Positions 8,815-17,373 of a stretch of DNA of 64,000 nt are shown in pieces. Position numbers and translations under genes: made by a program. The stretch is from Gluconobacter sphaericus NBRC 12467 (lineage in GTDB: Bacteria > Pseudomonadota > Alphaproteobacteria > Acetobacterales > Acetobacteraceae), in NCBI RefSeq assembly GCF_006539125.1, contig NZ_BJMK01000003.1:1-64000 (forward strand), written 5' to 3'. The notes below the pieces were generated by a model, which saw only the letters and a list, made by a program, of their open reading frames with translations, had not been told where the DNA came from and made no database searches. The stretch's first letter is position 1. Every line of letters begins with the position of its first letter.

Positions 8815-9156
8815 ATGGCACTATCCCATAAAGAACATGCAGCGGCTGTCTGTGAGAGCTGCGCGCCGCTGGACGATGACAGCCGTCGTGTCGAGCAGCC
8901 CCGTAAGAAAGCCCTGACGAACCGCGTACGCCGGATCGAAGGTCAGGTCGGCGGTGTTCTCAACATGATCGAGAACGACCGCTACTGCGTGGATATCCTG
9001 ACCCAGATTTCCGCCATCAAGTCGGCGCTGGATGGTGTGTCCATTCAGATCCTGTCCTCCCACGCCAATGGCTGTGTGCGTCGTGCGGTGCAGGACGACG
9101 GAGGGGAAGACGCGATTGACGAGCTTCTCCAGGTCGTTCGCCGGATGATGCGCTGA
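8815..9156 (+). CDS. csoR: Cu(I)-sensing repressor of the CsoR/RcnR family
   Basis: A 113-residue all-helical DUF156 regulator. The core LTNRVRRIEGQVGGV is the family signature. Counting from this start, C58, H83 and C87 have the same spacing (25 and 4) as the Cu(I) ligands C36-H61-C65 of Mycobacterium tuberculosis CsoR, which points to copper rather than nickel or formaldehyde sensing. An extra CESC pair sits in the N-terminal tail (residues 13-16). The ATG at 8815 is preferred over 8788, which adds nine residues with no family match. Apo-CsoR would repress the neighbouring copper genes; Cu(I) binding releases DNA. Confidence 0.88.
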   Translation: MALSHKEHAAAVCESCAPLDDDSRRVEQPRKKALTNRVRRIEGQVGGVLNMIENDRYCVDILTQISAIKSALDGVSIQILSSHANGCVRRAVQDDGGEDAIDELLQVVRRMMR

Positions 9157-9169
9157 AACGCCTGTGCTT

Positions 9170-9487
9170 TCAGCGGTCCAGCGTTTCGCTTGGTGCTGAC
9201 TGGCTCGTCATACCCATATTCATTTTTTGACACGCGGCGCGCTGCTGCTTCATTTTCGGCGCCAGCGGGGTGTTCTGTTTGTTGAGTATCTCAAGATGCG
9301 CGCACAGGGCCATCTGTTGATTCATGTTCAGTCCGGCCATCGGGTCTTGTGTTTTGGAGGACGACATGGTCATGGGGCTTTTGCCGCCCACATCCACATG
9401 GCTTATGTCCATGCCGAGCATAGACGGATCGGCGTAAGCTGTGCTGGTGGCGAGAAGGGCGGTCAGTGCGAGGAAAATCTTGCGCAT
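9170..9487 (-). CDS. Met-rich periplasmic protein of the copper operon
   Basis: A 105-residue protein with a clear signal peptide (MRKIFLALTALLATSTAYA, cut near residue 19). The mature part is rich in Met, with two Cys (in MALCAH and RAACQK) and several His. No known domain is recognised. It is the last gene of the minus-strand copper operon, 41 bases after copB. Its location and its Met, Cys and His residues suggest periplasmic copper binding, but this is inferred only from context and composition. Confidence 0.75.
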   Translation of the reverse strand: MRKIFLALTALLATSTAYADPSMLGMDISHVDVGGKSPMTMSSSKTQDPMAGLNMNQQMALCAHLEILNKQNTPLAPKMKQQRAACQKMNMGMTSQSAPSETLDR

Positions 9488-9528
9488 GATGTCGGGCTTT
9501 CGGCGTTGTTTTAATGGAAAATCGATGA

Positions 9529-10320
9529 TCAGAACCAGCTTCGGACGCCGAGACTGAAGCGGACAGAGCCGGTGTCGTCGTGCTGGTCACGGGCGATCCG
9601 GCGGGCCTGAGTGAGATATCCGGAGTAGGTCACGGCTATGTAGGGCGCGAATTTCCGCCAGAGTTCGTATCGCAGACGCAGACCTGCATCGACATCCGAG
9701 AGGCCGGCGCCAGCCTGACGTCCCGCATCGGATTTCGTGTAGAAATTGAACTCGGCCTGCGGCTGAAGGATCAGACGGTTGGTCAGCAGGAAGTCGTAAG
9801 AGCCTTCCACGCGGGTGGCGAAACGTCCGCGATCGCTGACATAGGCCGTGGCCTCGAACTCGAACTCGTACAGCGCCAGACCCTGAATGCCGAACGCGCC
9901 CCAGGTGCGGGTCGGGCCGTCATCGAGGTCCATCCGTACGCCGCCCTGAAGGTTCCAGTAGGACGAGATGGAGCGTGTATAGAGCAGTTCATGGTCGCCA
10001 TCGCTCATGCGCCCTTTTTCCAGCGTGCCTTCGGATTTCAGCCAGATCTTGTTGTAGTCACCGCCGAACCAGGCTTCGCCATCCCAGCGGAAATCGGTGC
10101 CGCCGGGTGCATAGCGGCCTTCAAGTTCATTGAAGATACCATGCAGCCAGGTGCCCTGATCCATCGAGGGTTTGATGTTGCCGATATAGACGACCGGCGT
10201 CGCCTCCGGCGCATCGGCGGCGTGATAGACCGGCTGGTCGGCGCAGGCCGTGCCGGATGCCAGTGCGAGGGATGACAGAGTTGTAAGGGCCAGAACTGCA
10301 GGGGAAAGGGCGTGTTTCAT
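9529..10320 (-). CDS. copB: Outer-membrane copper resistance protein CopB
   Basis: A 263-residue outer-membrane beta-barrel with a signal peptide (MKHALSPAVLALTTLSSLAL). The barrel begins DFRWDGEAWFGGDYNKIW, the hallmark of CopB/PcoB, and ends with the C-terminal aromatic FSLGVRSWF expected for outer-membrane insertion. CopB works with the multicopper oxidase CopA in periplasmic copper detoxification. The N-terminal Met/His-rich linker found in Pseudomonas CopB is missing here. Its ATG overlaps the copA stop by four bases (ATGA), so the two are co-translated. Confidence 0.92.
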   Translation of the reverse strand: MKHALSPAVLALTTLSSLALASGTACADQPVYHAADAPEATPVVYIGNIKPSMDQGTWLHGIFNELEGRYAPGGTDFRWDGEAWFGGDYNKIWLKSEGTLEKGRMSDGDHELLYTRSISSYWNLQGGVRMDLDDGPTRTWGAFGIQGLALYEFEFEATAYVSDRGRFATRVEGSYDFLLTNRLILQPQAEFNFYTKSDAGRQAGAGLSDVDAGLRLRYELWRKFAPYIAVTYSGYLTQARRIARDQHDDTGSVRFSLGVRSWF

Positions 10321-12095
10321 GCCACGATCACCGTGCGGAACATGCCCAGATCCATGTGGTATAGCAAGTGGCAGTGATACGCCCACATGCCAGGGGTATC
10401 GGCTGTCACGAGATAGCTCAGCTTCGAACCCGGCTGGGAAATGATGGTGTGCTTGTAGGGGCGGTAATCGCCCTGACCGTTTTCCAGCTCGCTCCACAGG
10501 CCGTGCAGATGGATCGGGTGTTCCATCATGGTATCGTTGATGAGCGTAAAGCGAACGCGCTCGCCGAGTTTGAGGCGGATGGGGCCGGATTCCGAGAACT
10601 TCCGGCCGTTCATGCCCCAGATATAGCGTTCCATGTTGCCGGTCAGGTGCAGGATGATTTCCCGCGTCGGCGGTCGCAGGTCCGCTCCGGGGCGTGTGGC
10701 GCGGAGTTGTTTATAGTTCAGGACGCGGCGGGCGTTGTTTTCCAGACCGTCGCCGGGGCTGCCGGTTCGGTCGACGGGCATCATGGCGCGCATCTGGTTT
10801 TCGACATTGATGGGAGGCGGGCCGGGGTCGTCCACTTCCATTTTCGGCATGGCCATGTGGTTCATGTCCATGCCGGCCACGTCGCCCTCCATTTTCATGC
10901 CCGACATGTCTGCGGACATATCCATGTCCTGCATGCTTTCGCCGGGTTTCATGTTCCCCATGCCCATATCCACCATGGTACGGACCGGGCGTGGGTCCAT
11001 TGGCGGGAGAGGCGCAATCATGCCTTCGTAGGGGGCGAGGGTGCCGCTTGCGTAGCCGGTGCGGTCCTCGCTCTGGGCGAAAATGGCATAGGCGCGGTCG
11101 TCCTTCGGCTGGACGATTACGTCATAGGTTTCCGCCACGCCGATGCGGAATTCGTCCACGGGGACGGGTTCGATATCGTTGCCGTCCGCCTGTACGACCA
11201 GCATTTCGAGCCCCGGAATCCGGACATCGAAGAACGTCATGGTCGAGCCGTTGATGAAACGCAGGCGCACTTTTTCGCCGGGGTTGAACAGGCCGCTCCA
11301 GTTCATGTCCGGGGCGTGGCCGTTCAGCGTGTAGGTGTAGATCGCGCCCGAGACGTCTGCGATATCGGTTGCGGCCATGCGCATTTTCGACCAGGCCAGA
11401 CGGCCTGAAAGCGCTGCACCCGCACTTCCGGCCTCGCGCGCTTCCTTCGGAAAGGATGCGGCCGTGCGTTGGCGGAAGACGTAATAATCGTCCTGCATCT
11501 TGAGGTTGCTGACGATGTCATGGGGCATGACATCCGTCCATTCGGCGAGGAAAATGACGTAATCGCGGTCGCAGGCGTTCGGGTCCGGGTGGCGCGGGTC
11601 GATGACCATCGCACCATACAGGCCCATCGCTTCCTGCATTCCGGAGTGACTGTGATACCAGTAGGTGCCGCTTTGATGGAGTTTGAAGCGGTACGTAAAA
11701 GTCTCGCCGGGGGCGATGCCACCAAAGCTCAGCCCCGGAACGCCATCCATGTTTGAGGGCGTGCGGATGCCATGCCAGTGGATCGAGGTAGGCTCGTTCA
11801 GCGTGTTGGTGACGTTGATGCTGACGGTATCGCCCTGTTTCCAGCGTAGGATCGGGCCGGGCACCGTGCCACCAGCGGTTGGCGCGTGCATGGTTTTGCC
11901 ATCGAGCGAGATGCGCGTGTGACCGATCTTCAGATCCCACCGGTCGGACGGCATGGGGGGTATGATGCCAGAAGAGGCCTTGGACGAGAATGCGTGCGAG
12001 CTTCGGGGCAGGGAAACCAGCAGGCCGCCTGCACCAATCCCCGTCACGAAACGCCGTCGTGTCAGGCCGCCCCGGATGCGGGACGGAAAGGTCAT
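10317..12095 (-). CDS. copA: Multicopper oxidase CopA (copper resistance)
   Basis: A periplasmic copper oxidase of 592 residues with a Tat signal (LTRRRFVTGIGAGGLL). The four copper motifs appear in order: IHWHG, YWYHSHSG, HPIHLHG near the C-terminus, and HCHLLYHMDLGM. A Met-rich insert (MGMGNMKPGESMQDMDMS and onward) before the last domain is typical of CopA/PcoA/CueO and binds Cu(I). The ATG at 12095 is chosen; an upstream in-frame TTG at 12110 would add only five residues ahead of the Tat signal. It lies second in the minus-strand copper operon and overlaps copB. Confidence 0.93.
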   Translation of the reverse strand: MTFPSRIRGGLTRRRFVTGIGAGGLLVSLPRSSHAFSSKASSGIIPPMPSDRWDLKIGHTRISLDGKTMHAPTAGGTVPGPILRWKQGDTVSINVTNTLNEPTSIHWHGIRTPSNMDGVPGLSFGGIAPGETFTYRFKLHQSGTYWYHSHSGMQEAMGLYGAMVIDPRHPDPNACDRDYVIFLAEWTDVMPHDIVSNLKMQDDYYVFRQRTAASFPKEAREAGSAGAALSGRLAWSKMRMAATDIADVSGAIYTYTLNGHAPDMNWSGLFNPGEKVRLRFINGSTMTFFDVRIPGLEMLVVQADGNDIEPVPVDEFRIGVAETYDVIVQPKDDRAYAIFAQSEDRTGYASGTLAPYEGMIAPLPPMDPRPVRTMVDMGMGNMKPGESMQDMDMSADMSGMKMEGDVAGMDMNHMAMPKMEVDDPGPPPINVENQMRAMMPVDRTGSPGDGLENNARRVLNYKQLRATRPGADLRPPTREIILHLTGNMERYIWGMNGRKFSESGPIRLKLGERVRFTLINDTMMEHPIHLHGLWSELENGQGDYRPYKHTIISQPGSKLSYLVTADTPGMWAYHCHLLYHMDLGMFRTVIVA

Positions 12096-12181
12096 GAGAA
12101 AAATCCGCAAAAATGACAGAGGAGCAGGTCCTGGCTGTCCCTTGCAGGCAGCAGGACGGGTCCACGCCTGTCAGGCGTGTG

Positions 12182-12631
12182 TCAGATCGCGCGGAGCTTC
12201 GGCGGGGGGGAGGCCGGGATCCAGTCGGTGCCGTTGAAACGGTCGTGCCGTCCGGACGTAAAGGCGCGCGTAACGAGAGTGACGGGACTCGAAGGCTGGA
12301 TGGACGTCACGGTCAGCATGGGGTCGGTCGAGACTGCATGTGTATGGCAGCAGCCTTCAGGAGACTGCTGGGGATAGGAAATCGCATGGAAGGCTGACGT
12401 GTTGCAGCAGTCCGGACTGTTGGGTTTCTGATGATGGGTCTTGTGGTGCATCACCATGGCCATCTGATGGGGGACTGCAGTCCGAGCCTGCACGGTAGAC
12501 GTGCTGAGAAGAAGCCCGACCTGCATCAGCAGGCAGGCCAGCAGGCCAATCCATATCCGGGCATGTGTCCTGACCATCAGAAGTCCCAGCAGTAGGGTAA
12601 AAAATAGAGCGATCCATCGTTTGAATGTCAT
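12182..12631 (-). CDS. His/Cys-containing membrane-anchored protein heading the cop operon
   Basis: A 149-residue protein with hydrophobic stretches at residues about 6-22 and 25-45, then a His- and Met-rich region (MAMVMHHKTHHQK), two CC pairs and a basic, Pro-rich C-terminus (SPPPKLRAI). The layout resembles small metal-resistance proteins of the DUF2946 kind, though I cannot confirm membership. Start at 12631 gives the cleanest hydrophobic N-terminus. It is the first gene of the minus-strand copper operon, 86 bases before copA, with a CsoR-type motif 8 bases upstream of its start. Confidence 0.65.
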   Translation of the reverse strand: MTFKRWIALFFTLLLGLLMVRTHARIWIGLLACLLMQVGLLLSTSTVQARTAVPHQMAMVMHHKTHHQKPNSPDCCNTSAFHAISYPQQSPEGCCHTHAVSTDPMLTVTSIQPSSPVTLVTRAFTSGRHDRFNGTDWIPASPPPKLRAI

Positions 12632-12638
12632 ATGAGAG

Positions 12639-12658
12639 TATACCCGCAGGGGGGATAT
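12639..12658. promoter_or_regulatory. Putative CsoR operator of the minus-strand copper operon
   Basis: The sequence tatacccgcaggggggatat is an imperfect palindrome with C-run and G-run arms bordered by TATA/ATAT, the pattern bound by CsoR proteins. It sits immediately upstream of the first gene of the cop operon and shares gcagggggg with the motif before csoR. Confidence 0.55.
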
Positions 12659-12810
12659 GGAAAGATTATTTTTCGGGACGCAGAAAAAATGACTTGTCGA
12701 ATCTGTTTCGCGGACAACAGGTACAATCTTACCCCACAATGGCATATAAAACGTAATAAAATAGTGAAATTAGATTATGGCCAGAATAGTTTTGTTGTGA
12801 GTGGTTATAT

Positions 12811-12842
12811 ACTATACCCCAGAACCGTATGGTGGGGTCTCG
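12811..12842. promoter_or_regulatory. Putative CsoR operator upstream of copZ
   Basis: ctataccccagaacc and, 8 bases later, ggtggggtct form an ATACCCC...GGGGT arrangement about 40-70 bases before the copper chaperone gene. The half-site ggtggggt recurs before the copper ATPase at 14121-14128. Confidence 0.5.
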
Positions 12843-12881
12843 TTACAGGGGTGTGACTCTCACTCTGAAGGATTTCGTGAC

Positions 12882-13094
12882 ATGACAGAAACAGCGCACA
12901 TGACGGTCGAGGGAATGTCCTGCAATGGCTGTTTCGGCAAGCTCCAGCGTGCCCTTGAGGCCGTGAATGGTGTAAAGGGCGTCGACATCGTGCTCGATAG
13001 AGGAAAGGTCACGGTGTCCTATGATCCGGCCCAGCTTTCGGTCGCCGCTTTAAGGGAAGTTGTCGAAGATACGGGATTTGACGTCGTTTCCTGA
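12882..13094 (+). CDS. copZ: Copper chaperone, heavy-metal-associated domain
   Basis: A 70-residue cytosolic ferredoxin-like HMA protein. The metal site is GMSCNGC near residues 11-17, and the fold ends KVTVSYDPAQLSVAALREVV. Such CopZ/Atx1-type chaperones carry Cu(I) to the P1B ATPase, encoded about 1.1 kb downstream on the same strand. The ATG at 12882 is the only one that fits the domain. The strand between them has been invaded by an IS5-type element. Confidence 0.92.
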   Translation: MTETAHMTVEGMSCNGCFGKLQRALEAVNGVKGVDIVLDRGKVTVSYDPAQLSVAALREVVEDTGFDVVS

Positions 13095-13114
13095 GGCGCG
13101 ACACGCCTCCTTTT
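13093..13114 (+). terminator. Weak terminator after copZ
   Basis: A 6-bp stem (13093-13098 with 13104-13109, loop of 5) followed by CTTTT, starting within the copZ stop codon. Confidence 0.5.
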
Positions 13115-13205
13115 GAAAAGGTGGTGCGGCCAAGTCTGCCATGTGGGGTGATCGAAGAACTGTTGGTTGATGTAATGTGGTTCTGATTTTGGGCTTTTGG
13201 CGTGG

Positions 13206-14062
13206 CTACGCGCTCGCGCTGATCCTCTCCAGGCAGAGGAAGTGGTGCATGTTGTGGACGATATTGGTCAGCCCGATCCTCATGCTGGCTCGCGCGGGCC
13301 AACTGTCCGGACGAACAGCCCAGTCTGCGACCTCTGATCAGAAAAGACATACTCGATACGTGCGCTGATCACGGACTTTCCAGTATTCGACTTCTGGATA
13401 CGCTGGGGCATCGGTTTGAGACTTGGCTTTTTTCGTGAAGTTTTGAGACCAAGTTCTGCTTTTCCACGGAGTCTTCATTGCCTTTGAACGATCGGCCGTG
13501 TCTGCCCAAACGGTTGATGACGTACTGGCTTATACAACAGCCTCTCTCTCAATCGCGGGCCATCACTGACGGCGGCATATTTCCCTCTCGAAGATCCGCT
13601 TTCTCGGCGTTGGTATTGCGCTGCTTTGGGGGCACCAGTGTGGCATCCCGGATCTGGCCACACGCCGGCAGATAGCTGGCGTTACGTAGGGTCGCATCAA
13701 GGCGCTCAAACAGTCTTTCAATGGCCCCCGTCTGTTTCAGACGTTCGTGAAACAGCCAGATCGTTTTGGCATCCGGAACCTGATCTGAACGCCCCAGACC
13801 AAGAAAGCTCATGAAGGAGAGGCGATCGTTGACCAGATACTTTATCCGTTTATCGACAAATTGTTTAGCGTCTGGATCACCAGGATTCTGAACATCAGTA
13901 CCGGAAAAAAGCCGCCGTCTGCCCTTGCTTCCGTCGGGATATGCCAGAGTCTTGTCCAGATCGGGGTGGAAGGCTTCAAAATCCATAGTCCGGGAAAATG
14001 CTTCGTGTTGATCATTAGGTCCGCTGCTCCTCAACATCAAAGAAACCCGTCCGCTTTCACGA
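13206..14062 (-). pseudogene. Decayed IS5-family transposase inside the copper cluster
   Basis: Successive pieces of one IS5-type transposase are found on the minus strand in changing frames. They are GFFDVEEQRT (about 14030-14060), MDFEAFHPDLDKTLAYPDGS (from 13986), YLVNDRLSFMSFLGLGRSD, PDAKTIWLFHERL, PKQRNTNAEKADLREG, VSDGPRLRERLL, ARIEYVFSDQRSQTGLFVRT, and the C-terminus LTNIVHNMHHFLCLERISA ending at a TAG at 13206. Most of the original protein can be traced, but several frameshifts, stops and a deletion in the middle mean it cannot be active. It separates copZ from the copper ATPase gene. Confidence 0.8.
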
Positions 14063-14114
14063 TCATGAGATTGTTCTTGGCGATAGAAACATCGTCTTTT
14101 CTGTTCTTGAAAAA

Positions 14115-14132
14115 TAGGGTGGTGGGGTATAT
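14115..14132. promoter_or_regulatory. Putative CsoR half-site before the copper ATPase
   Basis: agggtggtggggtatat, 51-68 bases before the ATPase start, shares ggtggggt with the copZ operator candidate. If real, the ATPase has its own copper-responsive promoter and does not depend on read-through from copZ across the IS5 remnant. Confidence 0.4.
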
Positions 14133-14182
14133 TTCTTACGAACCATTTGTAGAATTCTTCTAGCCTACAGGACACTTTCCAG

Positions 14183-16558
14183 ATGTCAGAAACGATCAGT
14201 TTCCCCATCGGTGGTATGACCTGCACCGCCTGTGCTGCGCGGATTGAAAGAGTCCTCAACCGTCAGGAGGGCGTCAGCGCTACCGTCAATTTCGCCTCTG
14301 AACGTGCGCAGGTCGTTTTCGAAAATGCGCCGTCCTCCATTGAGAGTGTCGTGGCCGCCGTGCGACGCGCTGGTTTTTCCGTGGATGAACAGAGTCTCGA
14401 CCTGTCGCTGTCCGGCATGACATGTGCGGCCTGTGCAGCGCGGATCGAAAAGATACTGAACCGTCAGCCCTCCGTGCAAGCCAGCGTGAATTTTGCGGCC
14501 GAACGGGCGCATATTAATTACATTCCTGGCGTGGTCGAACCAGATTTTTTGATTGGAAAGATCGAGAAGGCTGGATTTGGCGCACAACGTTTGGATGAAG
14601 GCACGCGCGAAGATCCGAAGGCCAAGCGGACCGTCATCTGGAGGCGTGAGCGCAACCGCTTCATCTTGACGCTCATCCTGTCCCTGCCGCTCTTTGCCGA
14701 GATGATCGGCATGTTCTTCGGACGCATGATCGTACCGGTTTCGGTACAGTTCCTGTTCGCTACGATCGTGCAGTTTTTCTGTGGCGCGCATCTGTATGGC
14801 AGGGCCTGGAACGCTGTCCGCGGCGGCTCGGCCAATATGGATGTGCTGGTCGTGCTGGGAACATCCATTGCCTGGCTGTTCAGTGCGGTTGTGGTGGTGT
14901 TCGGGCTTCATCAGCATGTCTATTTTGAAGCCAGTGCGTCAATTATTACACTGATTTCGCTTGGCAAGCTCATGGAGAGTCGTGCCAAGAACAAGGCCAG
15001 CGCAGGGATTGAGAGCCTACTCCAGCTTCAGCCGCAGACTGCGCATGTCGAGCGTGATGGTGGGATTGTGGATCGTGCAGTTGCGGACATGCATGTCGGG
15101 GACATTTTCGTCGTGCGTCCGGGCGAGGGTGTGCCGGTGGATGGCGAGATCATTGAGGGAGCCTCCGAAGTCAACGAGTCCATGCTTACGGGTGAGAGCA
15201 TTCCGGTTCTCAAGGAAGTTGGCAACGAGGTCTTTGGCGGGACGATGAACGCCAATGGCGCGCTGCGTGTTCGGGCAACCGGCGTGGGTGCGGATACGGC
15301 GCTATCCCGGATCGTGAAAATGGTCGAGCAGGCACAGGGCTCGAAGGCCAATGTGCAGCGTCTGGCCGATAAGGTTTCGGGCATTTTCGTGCCTGCCGTC
15401 ATCGGCATTGCCGTTCTCACCTTCCTGATCGGCTGGGCCGTGACCGGCTCCGCGACATGGAGCCTCGTCTCTGCCGTATCCGTTCTGGTCATTGCCTGCC
15501 CGTGTTCGTTGGGTCTGGCGACGCCGACGGCTATCATGGTCGGGACGGGGCGTGGTGCGCAGTCCGGCATTCTGTTCCGCAATGCCGATGCGCTGGAGCG
15601 GGCCGAGAAGCTTAAGACCATCATTGTCGACAAGACCGGCACCCTAACCCAAGGGCGTCCCACGGTTGCCGCCATTCATCCGGCGGTGGGTATTCCGGTG
15701 GAGACGCTTCTGGGCGTTGCGCATGCCCTGGAGCATAATTCCGAGCATCCTCTGGCCCGCGCCATCGTGGATTATGCCGAAAATCACGGCGGAAATACTC
15801 CTGCCGCGGTGAAGGATTTCCAAGCGGTTCCGGGCAAGGGTGTCATCGCCGAGTGGGGTGGGCAGGAAGCGCGTCTGGGCTCGCCGGCCTTCATGCAGGC
15901 GAGCGGACTGGACTTGTCTGCGCTACCGGTTGCCGCGCTGGAAAGCGAGGGCAATACTGTCATCGCCGTGGCGCAGGGCAGTCAGGTTTTGGGTATTATC
16001 GCGCTGGCGGATGAGCTGCGGGCCGATGCTGTGGCCACCGTGAAGGCCCTGAAGGCCCGGGGTGTCCGGGTTGTGATGTTGACGGGTGACAATGAACGCG
16101 CGGCCTCGCTCGTGGCGCGGCAGGTTGGCGTGGATGACTATCTGGCTGGTGTGCTGCCCGAGCACAAGGTGGATGGTGTTGCGAAATACCAGGCGCAGGG
16201 CAGTCTGGTCGGCATGGTGGGTGATGGCATCAATGATGCGCCGGCCCTGGCCGCCGCCGATGTCGGGTTCGCCATTGGTGCGGGCTCTGCCGTGGCTCTG
16301 GATACGGCAGATATCGTGCTGATGAAAAGCGAGATGATGGGCGTTCTGGACGCGATTTCCTTGTCCAATGCTACCTTGTCCAAAATTCGGCAGAACCTGT
16401 TCTTCGCCTTCATTTACAACATTCTGGGTCTGCCGCTGGCGGCTTTCGGGATGCTGAATCCGATCGTGGCTGGGGCTGCCATGGCTATGAGTTCCGTCTC
16501 GGTGGTCAGCAACTCCTTGCTGCTTAACCGTTGGAAACCGATCTCCGGCAAGCCTTGA
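14183..16558 (+). CDS. copA: Cu(I)-translocating P1B-type ATPase
   Basis: A 791-residue inner-membrane copper exporter. Two N-terminal metal-binding domains carry [10 protein letters not shown] and [10 protein letters not shown]. The transmembrane CPC motif is at C439-C441, the phosphorylated Asp is D483 in [15 protein letters not shown] is the HP motif and [14 protein letters not shown] the hinge. The final helix motifs ([24 protein letters not shown]) are those of Cu(I) pumps. It exports cytosolic Cu(I) delivered by CopZ into the periplasm, where the multicopper oxidase acts. The gene name follows the ATPase convention and is distinct from the multicopper oxidase at 10317-12095. Confidence 0.95.
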   Translation: MSETISFPIGGMTCTACAARIERVLNRQEGVSATVNFASERAQVVFENAPSSIESVVAAVRRAGFSVDEQSLDLSLSGMTCAACAARIEKILNRQPSVQASVNFAAERAHINYIPGVVEPDFLIGKIEKAGFGAQRLDEGTREDPKAKRTVIWRRERNRFILTLILSLPLFAEMIGMFFGRMIVPVSVQFLFATIVQFFCGAHLYGRAWNAVRGGSANMDVLVVLGTSIAWLFSAVVVVFGLHQHVYFEASASIITLISLGKLMESRAKNKASAGIESLLQLQPQTAHVERDGGIVDRAVADMHVGDIFVVRPGEGVPVDGEIIEGASEVNESMLTGESIPVLKEVGNEVFGGTMNANGALRVRATGVGADTALSRIVKMVEQAQGSKANVQRLADKVSGIFVPAVIGIAVLTFLIGWAVTGSATWSLVSAVSVLVIACPCSLGLATPTAIMVGTGRGAQSGILFRNADALERAEKLKTIIVDKTGTLTQGRPTVAAIHPAVGIPVETLLGVAHALEHNSEHPLARAIVDYAENHGGNTPAAVKDFQAVPGKGVIAEWGGQEARLGSPAFMQASGLDLSALPVAALESEGNTVIAVAQGSQVLGIIALADELRADAVATVKALKARGVRVVMLTGDNERAASLVARQVGVDDYLAGVLPEHKVDGVAKYQAQGSLVGMVGDGINDAPALAAADVGFAIGAGSAVALDTADIVLMKSEMMGVLDAISLSNATLSKIRQNLFFAFIYNILGLPLAAFGMLNPIVAGAAMAMSSVSVVSNSLLLNRWKPISGKP

Positions 16559-16580
16559 GGAAGACTTTCTTAGGGTGTGT

Positions 16581-17249
16581 TCACTGCATCCGGAACGGGA
16601 GTTTTCTGCGGGCGAAATTGAGCATGGTAGTTGCGCCATGTTCCCACAGGCCCAGCGGCTCGCTGCTACCGATATGGCCGACAGCCCCCGCTTCCAGAAA
16701 GTCCGACTGCCACTGACCGGCCAGTTCCCGCGCGCGGGGCAGGGACAGCCAGGGGTCATTGCTGCTGGCCATGATCGCGGTGGGGAGCGGTAGGGGCATG
16801 TGGGGAAGCGGCCCGAAAGCGCGGATGCGTTCGACCTCCGGATGTGCTGTTTGGTCGATATCCGCAGGCGCCACCAGAAAAGCTCCGGTCACGCGCTGCC
16901 CGCCATATCGGCTCAGCCATTTCGCACTCAGCACAGCGCCGAGACTGTGGGCGATCAGAAAAACCGGACGGGATGAAGCCTCGACCGCAGAGGTCAGTGC
17001 TGCTTCCCAGTCTGCGGGGCTGGGTGTTGCCCAATCCGTCTGATGGAGACGTTTCAGGCCATAAGCCTGTTCCCAGTAAGATTGCCAGTGATCCGGACCC
17101 GAACCGAAGAGCCCAGGGACAAGTAGTAGTTCGACCTGATGGCCGAGGCGCTGAAACGCGCCGGCGATCTGCTGGCGGCCCGTATCAGGCAGGCCATGCG
17201 TCGCCCAAGCGGGATCGAAAAATGTCGGACGGCCGGAAAACAGGTTCAT
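16581..17249 (-). CDS. RBBP9/YdeN-type alpha/beta hydrolase
   Basis: A 222-residue serine hydrolase. The diagnostic LLVPGLFGSGPDHWQSYWE lies at about residues 42-60, the nucleophile is S102 in AHSLGA, the acid is in SNDPW and the His in GHIG. RBBP9-type proteins are small cytoplasmic hydrolases of largely unknown bacterial function. About 40 residues precede the first strand, longer than usual, so the true start could be further in. It lies convergent to the copper ATPase and upstream of nothing obvious on its own strand. Confidence 0.85.
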   Translation of the reverse strand: MNLFSGRPTFFDPAWATHGLPDTGRQQIAGAFQRLGHQVELLLVPGLFGSGPDHWQSYWEQAYGLKRLHQTDWATPSPADWEAALTSAVEASSRPVFLIAHSLGAVLSAKWLSRYGGQRVTGAFLVAPADIDQTAHPEVERIRAFGPLPHMPLPLPTAIMASSNDPWLSLPRARELAGQWQSDFLEAGAVGHIGSSEPLGLWEHGATTMLNFARRKLPFRMQ

Positions 17250-17335
17250 GACGTTATCTCCTTTCAGCCGTCCCGACTCTTCTGCAGGAGAGCGGAATAG
17301 GACTTTGAGTTAATAACGAACACAATAAGCGGTTA

Positions 17336-17368
17336 AATAAAACAACTTTTCTTAATGGTTGTTTTATT
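17336..17368 (-). terminator. Terminator-like inverted repeat after cysK
   Basis: An 11-bp perfect inverted repeat (17336-17346 with 17358-17368, loop 11) begins 6 bases past the cysteine synthase stop. The stem is AT-rich and ends in T residues on the minus strand. Confidence 0.6.
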
Positions 17369-17373
17369 GGCGC

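Noticed and set aside
10368-11408. Plus-strand frame of 346 codons rich in His and Val inside the multicopper oxidase gene
   Set aside because: The repetitive His/Val composition reflects the Met-rich antisense strand of copA; the copper oxidase motifs are on the minus strand.
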